NCBI RefSeq assembly: GCF_023716925.1
Contig: NZ_JAMQQG010000001.1
Coordinates: 83,885 to 127,786, forward strand
Length of the DNA stretch: 43,902 nt
From: Frankia sp. R82
Lineage (GTDB): Bacteria; Actinomycetota; Actinomycetes; Frankiales; Frankiaceae
Direction of reading: 5' to 3'
Of the stretch, positions 15,269 through 24,037 are shown piece after piece. Position 1 is the first letter of the stretch; each line of letters begins with the position of its first letter. The notes beneath the pieces were generated by a model. The model made no database searches, was not told where the DNA came from, and worked only from the letters and a program-made list of their open reading frames with translations. A program made the translations under genes and the position numbers.

Positions 15269-16738
15269 GTGGCACTGATACCTCAGACGTCGTCGTACGT
15301 CGCCGGGAAGTGGATCGACGGCGGCGACACCTTCGCCGTGGAGAACCCGGCCGACGAGTCGCGGGTCACCGAGGTGGTGAGCGCGCCGGCCGCCGAGTTC
15401 GAGCGGGCGATCGTCACGGCGCGCCAGAGCTTCGACTCCGGGGTGTGGGCGGATCTGGCGCCCCGGGAGCGGGCCCGGATCCTCAACGTGTTCCTCGACG
15501 CGATCGTGGCGACCCGCGCGGAGCTGGCCGACACAATCATCGCCGAGGCGGGCCTGCCGCGGTTCTTCACCGAGGGTGTCCAGATCGACGGCAGTATCAC
15601 CCTGGGGCGCGAGACGCTCGAGCTGTATCTGTCGCTGCCGGCGGAGGACTTCAACCCGGTTCCGGTCAACCAGCTGGTCGCCGGCGGTACGAAGCTGAGC
15701 GTGCGCCGCTACGAGCCGGTCGGCGTGGTGTCCGCGATCACCCCGTACAACGCGGCGATCATCATGGGCATCCAGAAGATCATCCCGGCGTTGGCGGCCG
15801 GTAACTCGGTGGTGCTGCGGCCGAGCCCGCTCACCCCGATCTCCTCGCTGGTCTTCGGCGCGGCGGCCGAGGCCGCCGGGCTGCCCCCGGGCGTACTCAG
15901 CGTGCTGATCGAGTCGGGTGCGGCCGGCGCGGAACTCATGACCACCCACCCCGCGGTGGACCTGGTGTCGTTCACCGGGTCCACCGCGGTCGGCAAGGCG
16001 ATCCTCGCCCAGGCCGCGGCCACGGTGAAGCGGGTGGCGCTCGAACTCGGTGGCAAGTCCGCGCAGATCTACCTGCCGGACGCGGTGGCCGCCGCCGCCC
16101 GCGGTGGTGCGGCCGTGGTCGCGGCGACCGCCGGGCAGGCCTGTGTGGCCGCGACCCGGATGTTCGTCCCGGCCGACCGCAAGGCCGAGGTCGTCGCCGC
16201 GGTTTCCGCGACCTACCAGCAGCTCACGGTCGGCGACCCGGCGGCGCCGGGCACGCTGATCGGCCCGGTGATCAGCGCCGGGCAGCGGGAGCGCTGCGAA
16301 CGGTTCGTCGCGCTCGCCCAGGAACACGGCGCCACGGTGGCCACCGGCGGCCGGCGGCCGGCGGGCCTGGACAAGGGCTACTACTTCGAGCCGACCGTGC
16401 TGGACCTGCCGGACAACACCAACCCGGCCGCGCAGGAGGAGATCTTCGGCCCGGTGCTCGGAATCATCGGCTACACCGACGTCGACGAGGCCGTGCGGAT
16501 GGCCAACGACAGCATCTACGGTCTGTCCGGCCAGGTCTACGGTGCCGACGTCGCGGCGGCCACCGCGGTCGCCCGGCGCATCCGGGCGGGCGCCGTCAAC
16601 GTCAACGCCAGCGCGGGGCTGAACGCCTACGCCCCCAGCGGCGGGTACAAGCAGAGCGGTCTGGGCCGGGAACGCGGGCCGGACGGCATCCGCGCGTTCC
16701 AGGAGATCAAGAACCTCACCGTCGGACCGCTGACCTGA
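15269..16738 (+). CDS. Aldehyde dehydrogenase (NAD(P)+)
   Basis: A 489-aa ALDH-superfamily enzyme. Catalytic Cys292 lies in GQACVAATR, general-base Glu259 in LELGGKS, with FTGSTAVGKAI (235-245) and EEIFGPVLG. The usual Lys of the KPSPxTP cofactor segment is Arg184 (LRPSPLTP), a mild departure. GTG 15269 is preceded by AAGGAAAGGG. It follows the Ltp2/DUF35 pair after 123 bp on the same strand, so oxidation of the aldehyde released by retro-aldol cleavage is a natural guess. The 15146-15268 gap shows nothing further. Confidence 0.93.
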   Translation: MALIPQTSSYVAGKWIDGGDTFAVENPADESRVTEVVSAPAAEFERAIVTARQSFDSGVWADLAPRERARILNVFLDAIVATRAELADTIIAEAGLPRFFTEGVQIDGSITLGRETLELYLSLPAEDFNPVPVNQLVAGGTKLSVRRYEPVGVVSAITPYNAAIIMGIQKIIPALAAGNSVVLRPSPLTPISSLVFGAAAEAAGLPPGVLSVLIESGAAGAELMTTHPAVDLVSFTGSTAVGKAILAQAAATVKRVALELGGKSAQIYLPDAVAAAARGGAAVVAATAGQACVAATRMFVPADRKAEVVAAVSATYQQLTVGDPAAPGTLIGPVISAGQRERCERFVALAQEHGATVATGGRRPAGLDKGYYFEPTVLDLPDNTNPAAQEEIFGPVLGIIGYTDVDEAVRMANDSIYGLSGQVYGADVAAATAVARRIRAGAVNVNASAGLNAYAPSGGYKQSGLGRERGPDGIRAFQEIKNLTVGPLT

Positions 16739-16820
16739 CCAGCTTCGGCCGATGACCCTCCGGGGGGATTCCACTCCGGCCGGGTAGCGGCCGAGAGAAC
16801 AAAGGGAAGGGAACAAGGAA

Positions 16821-18041
16821 ATGGCATCAGAGCTCAACCTGGACTGGCTGATCTCCGTCGACGACCACGTCCTGGAGCCGCCGACGGTGTGGACCGACCG
16901 GGTCGCGGCCAAGGACCGCGACCGGGCGCCGCACATGGAGATCGACGACTCCGGCATGGACTTCTGGGTCTATGACGGCAAGAAGTTCCCCAGCTCCGGC
17001 CTGTCGGCGGTCGTCGGCAAGTCGAAGGAGGAGTTCAGCCCCGACCCGCTGCCCTACAGCGAGATGCGGCCCGGCTGTTACGACGCCAAGGCCCGGCTCG
17101 AGGACATGGACCGCGCGGGCGTGCTGGCCTCGCTGTGCTTCCCGACCATCACCCGGTTCTGCGGGCAGCTGTTCATGGAGGCCAGCGACCGCACCTTCGG
17201 GTTCGAGTGCCTGCAGCACTACAACGACTGGATGATCGACGAGTGGTGTGCCGTGGCGCCCGGCCGCTACATCCCGCTGATCCTCATCCCGATGTGGGAC
17301 CCGCCCCTGGCCGCCAGGGAGATGGAGCGCTGCGCCGCCAAGGGCGCGACCACCTTCGCCTTCTCGGAGAACACCGAGCCGCTGGGTCTGCCGACCATCC
17401 ACGACCCGAACCACTACTGGGACCCGGTGATGGCCGCGGCCAACGAGCTCGAGATGGTCGTCTCGATGCACGTCGGCTCGTCCTCGCAGCTGCCGGCGAT
17501 CAGCAAGGACGCGCCGTTCATGGCCAACCTGACCTGGGGTGCCTCGCGGACCTCGGGCACGATGCTGGCCTGGCTGTTCAGCGGCATGTTCCAGCGGTTC
17601 CCGAAGCTGAAGATCGCCCTGTCCGAGGGTGAGGTCGGCTGGATCCCGTACTTCCTGGAGCGCGCCGAGCAGGTCGTCGACAAGCAGCGCCACTGGGTCA
17701 AGCGGGGCGGGCGCTTCGACACCCACGCCGGCGCCGGTGACCTCGACCTGGACACCTTCAACGTCCGGGAGACGTTCGCGAACCACGTCTACGGCTGCTT
17801 CATTGACGACGCGCACGGCATCGCGAGCATCGGGGAGATCCCCGAGGACAACCTCATGTGCGAGACGGACTACCCGCACTCGGACACGACGTGGCCGGAC
17901 AGCATCAAGGTCGTGCAGAGCCGGATCCAGCACCTGCCGGACGAGCTCCAGTACAAGATCCTGCGTGGCAACGCCGAGCGCCTCTACCGGTTCACCCCGG
18001 CCGAGCCGCCCGTCGCCGCCACCGTCACCAGCGGAGTCTGA
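16821..18041 (+). CDS. Amidohydrolase family protein (amidohydrolase_2)
   Basis: A 406-aa TIM-barrel metal-dependent hydrolase. It begins with SVDDHVLEPP (DxH metal motif), has SMHVGSSS in the middle and CETDYPHSDTTWP near the end, the typical metal ligands of the ACMSD/amidohydrolase_2 group. Members hydrolyse or decarboxylate cyclic and aromatic acids; proteins of this size with exactly these motifs are common next to P450s in mycobacterial and Frankia lipid loci. ATG 16821 follows AAGGAA. The ferredoxin starts 3 bp after its stop, so the two are co-translated. The reaction is unknown. Confidence 0.9.
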   Translation: MASELNLDWLISVDDHVLEPPTVWTDRVAAKDRDRAPHMEIDDSGMDFWVYDGKKFPSSGLSAVVGKSKEEFSPDPLPYSEMRPGCYDAKARLEDMDRAGVLASLCFPTITRFCGQLFMEASDRTFGFECLQHYNDWMIDEWCAVAPGRYIPLILIPMWDPPLAAREMERCAAKGATTFAFSENTEPLGLPTIHDPNHYWDPVMAAANELEMVVSMHVGSSSQLPAISKDAPFMANLTWGASRTSGTMLAWLFSGMFQRFPKLKIALSEGEVGWIPYFLERAEQVVDKQRHWVKRGGRFDTHAGAGDLDLDTFNVRETFANHVYGCFIDDAHGIASIGEIPEDNLMCETDYPHSDTTWPDSIKVVQSRIQHLPDELQYKILRGNAERLYRFTPAEPPVAATVTSGV

Positions 18042-18044
18042 CCT

Positions 18045-18302
18045 GTGGCGGGCCACGTCGTCGTCGACCGGGAGCTGTGTCTCGGCAGCGGCATGTGTCT
18101 TGTCTACGCGCCGAACACGTTCGCGCATGACGAGCAGAGCAAGGCCATCATCGTCGACCCGGCGGGTGACTCGGCCGAGGACGTCGACACCGCGGTCGAC
18201 GCCTGCCCGGTCGGCGCGCTGAGCTGGGCTCCCGGCGAGGGCACGGACAGCGCCAGTGGTGGTACGCCGAGCACGGCGGCCCACGGATCCACTGGAGTAT
18301 GA
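18045..18302 (+). CDS. 3Fe-4S ferredoxin
   Basis: An 85-aa ferredoxin with Cys12, Cys18 and Cys54 in the pattern C-x5-C ... CP (CLGSGMC and ACPVGA), which binds a [3Fe-4S] cluster. Such ferredoxins feed electrons to actinobacterial cytochromes P450; one lies at 18591. The GTG start at 18045 is 3 bp behind the amidohydrolase stop. The C-terminal 25 residues (Ser/Thr/Gly-rich) are outside the domain. Its stop overlaps an ATG at 18299 (ATGA) that opens a small doubtful frame. Confidence 0.93.
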   Translation: MAGHVVVDRELCLGSGMCLVYAPNTFAHDEQSKAIIVDPAGDSAEDVDTAVDACPVGALSWAPGEGTDSASGGTPSTAAHGSTGV

Positions 18303-18467
18303 GACGAATGCTGCTGGTGGGCACGGCCGCCGAGCCGGTGGTGGCGCCCACCACCAGCGACGTCGTGGTCTGGACCGCCCCGCGCCGAGGACCGGATGGT
18401 CGAGCTGCGCGGGGCGCTCCCGCAGCCACAGGTGGATCGCGCCATGCCGCGGCCCGTGGGGTCCTAG
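18299..18467 (+). pseudogene. Small frame with a possible frameshift, between ferredoxin and P450
   Basis: An ATG at 18299 overlaps the ferredoxin stop (ATGA) and starts MRRMLLVGTAAEPVVAPTTS; codons keep strong GC at position 3 until about 18380. After that the GC3-rich reading jumps to the +1 frame (EDRMVELRGALPQPQ) and ends at TAG 18465-18467. This looks like one gene of about 55 codons with a frameshift, or a decayed gene. No family recognised. Downstream to 18590 two further tiny frames (18498-18527 and 18527-18589, overlapping stop/start) lead up to the P450; they may be chance. Confidence 0.35.
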
Positions 18468-18590
18468 TCCGGGCAGCGTCGAGCAACAGGTGACGAGATG
18501 ACCCGCTACCCGAAACAACGACACTGATGACACGTACGAGGCGAGCGGCGAAGTTACGCGAGTGGCTGTCGCCGGAGGTGAGCAGCTGAC

Positions 18591-19832
18591 ATGACCACGG
18601 CCATCCTGGACCGCGAGCGGATCAAAACCCTTTTCGACCTGCGCAGCGCGGCCAACGTGTGGACGGGCGGCGACTTCGAGGCCGACCCGTACCCGATCTG
18701 GGCGAAGCTTCGGGAAAGCGCGCCGGTACACGAGGGCACCGTGCACAAGCTGACCGGCTATCCGGGTGAGGCGATGTTCCAGGGCCTCCCCGAGGCCGAC
18801 CGGCCGCATTTCTCCGCTTTCACCTACGCGGCCCTCGACGCGGCCTATCGCGATTCCGAGACATTCGCCTCGTCGGGGTCTGCCGTCGACCCGACGAGCG
18901 GCGCCCAGCTCGAGAACAGCATGATCTACATGGGTGGCGATCAGCACCGCCGCTACCGCGGCCTGGTGCAGCCGTCCTTTGTGCCGGCAAAGGCCCAGTG
19001 GTGGCTCATCAACTGGATCCAGGAAGCGGTCCAGGAACTCATCAACAACTTCGTCGAGGACGGCCGGGCCGAGCTGAACGTCGACTTCTGCGCGGCGATC
19101 CCGGTTCTGACGATCACGGGCAGTTTCGGCATTCCGCCGGAGGAGGCACTGGACCTGCGGGCCGTGCTGCAGGACGCGCCGGAGGTCGTCCGGCGGCTGG
19201 CCCCGATCGTCGCCGCGCGGCGCGAGGAGCCGAAGGACGACCTGATCTCCATCCTGGTCCAGGCGACCCTGAAGGACGAGGACGGCGTCACCCATCACCT
19301 GTCCGACGCCGAGATCTACGCCTTCGCGCTGTTGCTGCTGAACGCCGGGTCGGGGACGACCTGGAAGCAGATGGGCATCACGCTCGCCGCCCTGCTGCAG
19401 CGGCCCGAGCTGCTCGCGCAGATCCGCGAGGACCGGGCGCTGCTGCGCCCCGCCATCGAGGAGTCGCTGCGCTGGGTGCCCACGGACCCGATGTTCTCCC
19501 GGTACGTCACCAGGGACATCGAGTTCTTCGGCACCGAGCTGCCCAAGGGCGCCGTGCTGCACCTGAACGTGGCCTCGGCGAACCGCGACCCGGCCCGCTG
19601 GGACAATCCGGACGAGTTTGACATCACCCGCAAGAGCCGGGCGTCGTTCGCGTTCGGCGGCGGCCCACACATCTGCCTGGGCATGCACGTGGCCCGGGCA
19701 GAGATCCGCGCGGGCATCTCGGCCCTGCTCGACCGGTTGCCGAACCTGCGCCTGGACCCGGACGCCGAGGCGCCCCGCTTCATCGGCCTGTACGAGCGCG
19801 GGGTCACCGAGATCCCGGTCCTGTTCGGCTAG
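18591..19832 (+). CDS. Cytochrome P450
   Basis: A 413-aa soluble bacterial P450. Heme-binding loop FAFGGGPHICLG with Cys362; ExxR in ESLR (291-294); I-helix LLNAGSGTTW (249-258). In the usual (A/G)Gx(D/E)TT the acidic residue is replaced by Gly255, so the normal proton-relay acid is missing while the Thr pair is kept. GTGAGCAGC-type spacer with GGAGG (18573-18577 region) precedes ATG 18591. It is served by the 3Fe-4S ferredoxin at 18045; a reductase is not in the window. It would hydroxylate the pathway substrate. Followed after 42 bp by a deazaflavin-type reductase. Confidence 0.94.
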   Translation: MTTAILDRERIKTLFDLRSAANVWTGGDFEADPYPIWAKLRESAPVHEGTVHKLTGYPGEAMFQGLPEADRPHFSAFTYAALDAAYRDSETFASSGSAVDPTSGAQLENSMIYMGGDQHRRYRGLVQPSFVPAKAQWWLINWIQEAVQELINNFVEDGRAELNVDFCAAIPVLTITGSFGIPPEEALDLRAVLQDAPEVVRRLAPIVAARREEPKDDLISILVQATLKDEDGVTHHLSDAEIYAFALLLLNAGSGTTWKQMGITLAALLQRPELLAQIREDRALLRPAIEESLRWVPTDPMFSRYVTRDIEFFGTELPKGAVLHLNVASANRDPARWDNPDEFDITRKSRASFAFGGGPHICLGMHVARAEIRAGISALLDRLPNLRLDPDAEAPRFIGLYERGVTEIPVLFG

Positions 19833-19874
19833 GTCCCCGATCAGCCCGCCCATCGACAAGAGGCAGAGATAGAG

Positions 19875-20318
19875 ATGACGACTGGAGAACCCGGCTACAC
19901 CGCGCCGGATGCCACCCTGCTGGGCGCCGAGCATGTCGCCCGTTACCGTGAGACGAACGGCGAGGTCGGCTACATCTGGAACGGCGTCACGATCCTGCTG
20001 CTCACCACGACGGGCCGCAGGTCGGGCCAGCCGCGGACCACTCCGCTGATCTTCGCCAAGGACGGCGACGACTTCCTGGTGGTGGCCTCTCAGGGCGGCG
20101 CACCCACGCACCCGCTGTGGTTCCTGAACCTGGAGGCCGACCCGAAGGCCGAGATCCAGGTGCTGGACACGACCATCCCGGTCCTCGGGCGCGCCGCGTC
20201 CGAGCAGGAGAAGCCGCGGCTGTGGGAGATCGTCTCCGCCGCGTGGCCGAACTACCACGTCTACCAGACGCGCACCACGCGGCCGATTCCGGTCGTGGTC
20301 CTGACGCCCCGCGGGTAG
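19875..20318 (+). CDS. Deazaflavin (F420)-dependent nitroreductase-family protein, Ddn-like
   Basis: A 147-aa single-domain split-beta-barrel protein. TTTGRRSGQPRTTPLIF and the GAPTHPLWFLNLEADPKA stretch are hallmarks of the Ddn/FDOR-A family, which uses F420H2 for hydride transfer to quinones, steroids or xenobiotics. Length is normal for the family. It is the last gene of the amidohydrolase-ferredoxin-P450 operon, followed by a strong terminator at 20341-20385. It could reduce a double bond in the pathway intermediate or handle quinone stress; not decidable from sequence. Confidence 0.9.
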   Translation: MTTGEPGYTAPDATLLGAEHVARYRETNGEVGYIWNGVTILLLTTTGRRSGQPRTTPLIFAKDGDDFLVVASQGGAPTHPLWFLNLEADPKAEIQVLDTTIPVLGRAASEQEKPRLWEIVSAAWPNYHVYQTRTTRPIPVVVLTPRG

Positions 20319-20340
20319 CACGTCCGCATCCCATCCCGGC

Positions 20341-20385
20341 CCCGCCCTCGTCACGCCCGCCGCTGGTGGACGTGACGAGGGCGGG
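20341..20385 (+). terminator. 15-bp perfect hairpin terminator
   Basis: CCCGCCCTCGTCACG (20341-20355) pairs perfectly with 20371-20385 around a 15-nt loop, 22 bp past the stop of the Ddn-like gene. It ends the operon that begins at the amidohydrolase. Confidence 0.75.
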
Positions 20386-20459
20386 TTCCGTTGCGGGGGC
20401 GTCCGGGAACGGCTACGTTGACCGATGTCGACATCGATGTCGATTTCAGCTGGAAGCCG

Positions 20460-20513
20460 TCCAGTGGCAGAGCTCCGTCCAGTAGCAGGGATCCCTCCAG
20501 CGGCAGGGATCCC
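20460..20513. repeat. 18-bp tandem repeat, three copies
   Basis: Three units of TCCAGYRGCAGRGMTCCS (20460-20477, 20478-20495, 20496-20513) lie in the leader of the enoyl-CoA hydratase gene. The second and third units differ at one position. The frame through them is open but low in coding quality. Confidence 0.85.
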
Positions 20514-20579
20514 TGGGGACGAGGTCTGACAGCGGAGATCTGGCGGCAGCGGTCCGGCAGTGACGAGAGGATTATTTCG

Positions 20580-21329
20580 GTGACGGTGGGTTACGAGGTT
20601 ACGGACGGAATCGCCTATCTCTCGTTCAACCGGCCCGAAAAGCACAACGCCCTGCGGGACGAGGACGTCCTGGGCCTGATCAGCGCCCTGGAGCGCCTCG
20701 ACCAGGACGATGACGCGCAGATCGGCATCCTGTTCGGCCAGGGGCGGTCGTTCTCCAGTGGCGGTGACGTGAAGGACCGGTTGCAGCGCTCGATGGAGGA
20801 GGGCAGCACCGGCGGCCGGGCGCACGAGCGCGAGGCTTTCCTGAACACCGTGAACTGGAAGCCGGTCATCGCCGCGACGCATGGCTACTGCCTGGGTCAC
20901 GCACTGGGAACCGCGTTGTTCTGCGACGCGATCGTCGCCGCGCGCAACACTCTCTTCCAGGTGGTCGAGATCAAGATCGGTCTGCCGATGGCCTCGTTCA
21001 TCCCCCGGCTCGGCAAGGCGGCGTTCGCCAACGAGGTGTGCCTCACCGGCCGGATGTTCAGCGCCGAGGAGGGGCTGGACGCGGGCTTCGTGACCCGTCT
21101 GGTCGAGGACGGCGAGCACGTGCGGGAGGCGACGGCGCTGGCCCGCCTGATCCTGGCGAACCCGCAGCCCGCCGTGCGTGAACACATCCGTGTGCGGCGC
21201 CTCGTCGCGGCCCAGGACGTGTCCCGCTTCGGGGATCTGTCCAGCGCCTTCGTCGACGACTGGACGTCGAACACCGCTGCCCAGGCCGCCGTCGCCGCCC
21301 GCACCGCCAGCCTGGCCGCGAAGAGCTGA
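20580..21329 (+). CDS. Enoyl-CoA hydratase/isomerase (crotonase superfamily)
   Basis: A 249-aa crotonase-fold protein. The oxyanion-hole segments are FGQGRSFSSGGDVKDRL and THGYCLGHALGTALFCDAIV, followed by EIKIGLP. It adds water to an enoyl-CoA double bond or isomerises it. The open frame runs 63 codons further upstream through the tandem repeat, but GTG 20580 is preceded by GAGAGG at 9 nt and begins a typical crotonase N-terminus, so it is preferred. It sits between the P450 operon and an F420 oxidoreductase, 61 bp from the latter, on the same strand. Confidence 0.91.
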   Translation: MTVGYEVTDGIAYLSFNRPEKHNALRDEDVLGLISALERLDQDDDAQIGILFGQGRSFSSGGDVKDRLQRSMEEGSTGGRAHEREAFLNTVNWKPVIAATHGYCLGHALGTALFCDAIVAARNTLFQVVEIKIGLPMASFIPRLGKAAFANEVCLTGRMFSAEEGLDAGFVTRLVEDGEHVREATALARLILANPQPAVREHIRVRRLVAAQDVSRFGDLSSAFVDDWTSNTAAQAAVAARTASLAAKS

Positions 21330-21390
21330 CCAGCCCGCCGCGGGAGCCCACACCGCGGGTCCCGAGTGGCACATCGACGGAGGGATCGCC

Positions 21391-22257
21391 GTGGAGTTCC
21401 ATCTGTACCTGCCGCAGATGCGGTTGACCCCGGACCGGCTCGCCGAACGGGCGCGGGCCGCGGAGGCGGCGGGCTTCGACGGCATCGCCGGAATGGACCA
21501 TCTGGCCCCGCCGCTGGCCGAGGACCAGCCGATGTTCGGCGCGACCATCACCAATGCCTGGCTGGCCGCGCAGACCACCCGGCTCACACTCGGCTCGCTG
21601 GTGCTGTGTGACGCGTTCCGCCATCCGGTCGTGCTCGCCCAGGAGACCGTCAGCCTCGACCATCTGTCCGCCGGACGCTACGAGCTCGGTATCGGCTGGG
21701 GGTCACGCGGCGGCGAGTTCACCACCTACGGGGTGGCGCCGACCGAACCGCGAGCCCGGGTACGCCGGCTCCGGGAGACCCTCGAGATCCTGCGCGCCCT
21801 GTGGACGGGCGGTCCGGTCGACTACGACGGCGAGTTCTTCCAGCTGCGCGACGCCCGGCAGGCGCCCGTCCCGCTCGGCCACATTCCGATCACCGTCGGT
21901 GGCGCCGGCCCGCGGACGATGGAGCTCGTGGCCGAGTACGCCGACTGGTGGAACGTCCACGTCGGCATCCTCGACCGGTTCGACGAGATGCGCCCGCGCG
22001 CCGGCAGGGCCCGGGTGTCCCTGCAGCACATGGTCGCCCTGGTACCCACCGAGGCCGACCGGGAGCGGGTCACGGCAACCGCAACCCGCCGGTTCGGCAC
22101 GAACGGCGTGGTCGTCGGCTCCCCCGCCGAGCTCGTCGACTTCTTCGGCGGTCTGCGTGAGCGGGGCGTCGAACGGGTCTACGCCTGGTTCTGCGACTTC
22201 GCCGAACCTGCCACCCTGGCCGCCTTCGGCGCATCCGTCATTCCCGCCCTGCGCTAG
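21391..22257 (+). CDS. LLM-class F420-dependent oxidoreductase
   Basis: A 288-aa luciferase-like monooxygenase-family protein with a TIM barrel. Recognisable segments are AGFDGIAGMDH, LGSLVLCDAFRHPVVLAQE, ISAGRYELGIGWGS-like (here LSAGRYELGIGWGS) and ITVGGAGPRTMELVAEYADWW. Actinobacterial members use F420 as hydride carrier. GTG 21391 follows GGAGGGA at 5 nt. Together with the Ddn-like gene it suggests F420 chemistry in the pathway. It is convergent with the DUF2993 gene, 55 bp away, without a clear terminator between. Confidence 0.9.
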   Translation: MEFHLYLPQMRLTPDRLAERARAAEAAGFDGIAGMDHLAPPLAEDQPMFGATITNAWLAAQTTRLTLGSLVLCDAFRHPVVLAQETVSLDHLSAGRYELGIGWGSRGGEFTTYGVAPTEPRARVRRLRETLEILRALWTGGPVDYDGEFFQLRDARQAPVPLGHIPITVGGAGPRTMELVAEYADWWNVHVGILDRFDEMRPRAGRARVSLQHMVALVPTEADRERVTATATRRFGTNGVVVGSPAELVDFFGGLRERGVERVYAWFCDFAEPATLAAFGASVIPALR

Positions 22258-22312
22258 CCAGCCAGCCAAGCGGTGTGGTGGCGGGCGGTGCGGTGGCGGT
22301 GGGCGGTGTGGT

Positions 22313-23509
22313 TCAGGAGGCGGACTGGCACTGCTGTTCGGTCTGGTCCATCGAGGGCAGGGTGACGTCGCTGGCCCTGGCCGCGACCGACAGGCCGGTC
22401 GCATCCGTCTCGGCCGTGGTGACAACCAGGTTGAACGGAAGATCGCCCAACGGGATGGGCAGGGCCGTCAGGGCGCTGCTGAGGAAGCCGAGCGGAATCG
22501 TGAGGTTCACCAGGCCGCTCAGCGAGATCTCGCTGGGAACCAGCGTCAGCTGGTTGTTGTGCACCGCGAAGGTGACGATCCCGGCGACCTGCTGAGCTCC
22601 CAGCAGCGGAATGTTCACCATTGCCGAGAGCTCCAGGCGTCGTCCGCCGTCCACCGGAGTGATGTGGATCTTTCCGGTCTGGTTGGCCAGGTAGGTGTTC
22701 AGGTCCGCGTAGGTGACCCGTACGGCCGCCCGCATCCGGTCGACCGTGATCTTTCCGTCCCCGCCGGTGGCCAGCTTGAGGATCGGGACGTGCACGCCCT
22801 GTAGCCGGGCGCTGATCGCCTCGATCCGCGGGCCGGGTGTGGGCAGGTCGGTCAGGGTCATGCCGAGATCGCTGAAGGTTCCGGTGAGCACCTGGGTGAG
22901 AAACGGGAAGCCACCGATGCTGACATCACGCACCGTCGGCGGGGTGGTCCCGCACGCCATGCCGGCCACCACACCGGAGCGGATCTGCCGGGCCATCTCA
23001 TGCTCGGCCAGTTGGACGCTGACCCGGTCGACGACCACGAACTGCAGGATCAGCGCGATCGGCAGCACGATGAGCAGCACCGTCCGGCGTGCCGCCGGCA
23101 GCCCACCGGACGCACCGCCCGATGACCCACCGCCACCGGAGGTGCCGCCGCCCGAGCCTCGTCGGCGACGGAGAGCGTCAAGCCGACCGCGCCAGCCGCG
23201 CTGCTCGACCGCGGTGGGTACGGACCCGGCGGCGTTGCCCGTTTCCGGCAGGTCGGGACGCCGGGTCGACGAGACGTCGGCGGGCCCTGACGCCCCGGTG
23301 TCGCCAGGCCGGATCGGCCGGGTGCCGGCCGGCCCTACCGGCCAGGCATCACCGGGATCCGGCGACCGGGAGTGGTCGTAGTCCCGCGACCAGGGGGCCG
23401 GCGGGTCGGGTGGATGCTCCCAGGTGCCCCCCGGTGTCCGTGCCTGCCCCGCATCCACGTCCCGCATCCTCCACAGGTCTCGCGCCACGTGCTCTGCCCA
23501 TCGGATCAT
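22313..23509 (-). CDS. DUF2993 (LmeA-like) membrane-anchored lipid-binding protein
   Basis: A protein of about 398 aa. The first 130 residues are a Pro/Gly/Asp-rich, probably disordered cytoplasmic part; one membrane helix (TVLLIVLPIALILQFVVV) follows; the rest is an extracytoplasmic DUF2993 domain (RDVSIGGFPFLTQVLTG, then repeated beta-rich segments). In mycobacteria a DUF2993 protein, LmeA, binds phosphoinositides and supports lipomannan synthesis. Start uncertain: ATG 23509 is used; GTG 23521 or a longer form to 23695 are possible, none with a strong ribosome site. Not obviously part of the catabolic operons. Confidence 0.8.
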   Translation of the reverse strand: MIRWAEHVARDLWRMRDVDAGQARTPGGTWEHPPDPPAPWSRDYDHSRSPDPGDAWPVGPAGTRPIRPGDTGASGPADVSSTRRPDLPETGNAAGSVPTAVEQRGWRGRLDALRRRRGSGGGTSGGGGSSGGASGGLPAARRTVLLIVLPIALILQFVVVDRVSVQLAEHEMARQIRSGVVAGMACGTTPPTVRDVSIGGFPFLTQVLTGTFSDLGMTLTDLPTPGPRIEAISARLQGVHVPILKLATGGDGKITVDRMRAAVRVTYADLNTYLANQTGKIHITPVDGGRRLELSAMVNIPLLGAQQVAGIVTFAVHNNQLTLVPSEISLSGLVNLTIPLGFLSSALTALPIPLGDLPFNLVVTTAETDATGLSVAARASDVTLPSMDQTEQQCQSAS

Positions 23510-23768
23510 CTCTCGCGCCACGGTGCCGCCGTCGACACCGCCGCAGGACGCGCCCGGTCGGCGGGGACACCCGGTCGGTCCGGCCGGCCGGCGGGACGTG
23601 GGACGCACGGCACGCCTGGGGGGATCCCGACAGGTACCGGACCAATCCAGCACGGGACCTGTTCTGCGGATGAACACGAAAGATGCGTCAGCCAAGCACG
23701 GACAGCACAGGTTGACAGGTAAGCGGTAAAAGTGATGGAGTTAACCGTAGTAAGGCACTCTGGTTCAA

Positions 23769-23853
23769 CTCATCCAACGGCTCAGCTCATCCAACGGCTC
23801 AGCTCATCCAACGGTTCAGCTTGCCGACAGTTTCAGCTTGCCGACAGTTTTAG
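23769..23853. repeat. 17-bp tandem repeat, five copies of two kinds
   Basis: Three units CTCATCCAACGGYTCAG (23769-23819) are followed by two units CTTGCCGACAGTTTYAG (23820-23853), all exactly 17 bp. They occupy the 23510-24037 gap between the DUF2993 and cupin genes, which shows no gene that I can support. The change of unit within one array points to stepwise amplification. Confidence 0.9.
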
Positions 23854-24037
23854 CTCACCCGCGCTCCCGACCGCCCGCTGGCACTCCGCGTCAGGTCCTT
23901 GACGCAGCGAGGCCATGCCCGGCAGTCGCCGGACCCGGGCTGTAACCGCGGTTCGCGGATATCAGCGAATCCGGTTTTCCTGCAAACGTCTTCATGGACC
24001 CGGGCCGTCCTGGGCACCGTATCGAAAGGAAACAACC

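Noticed and set aside
16827-21587. A 1586-codon open frame on the minus strand opposite the amidohydrolase, P450 and hydratase genes
   Set aside because: It is antisense to several genes with clear motifs, has no recognisable domain and is Arg/Gly/Asp-rich, the usual shadow of GC-rich codons.
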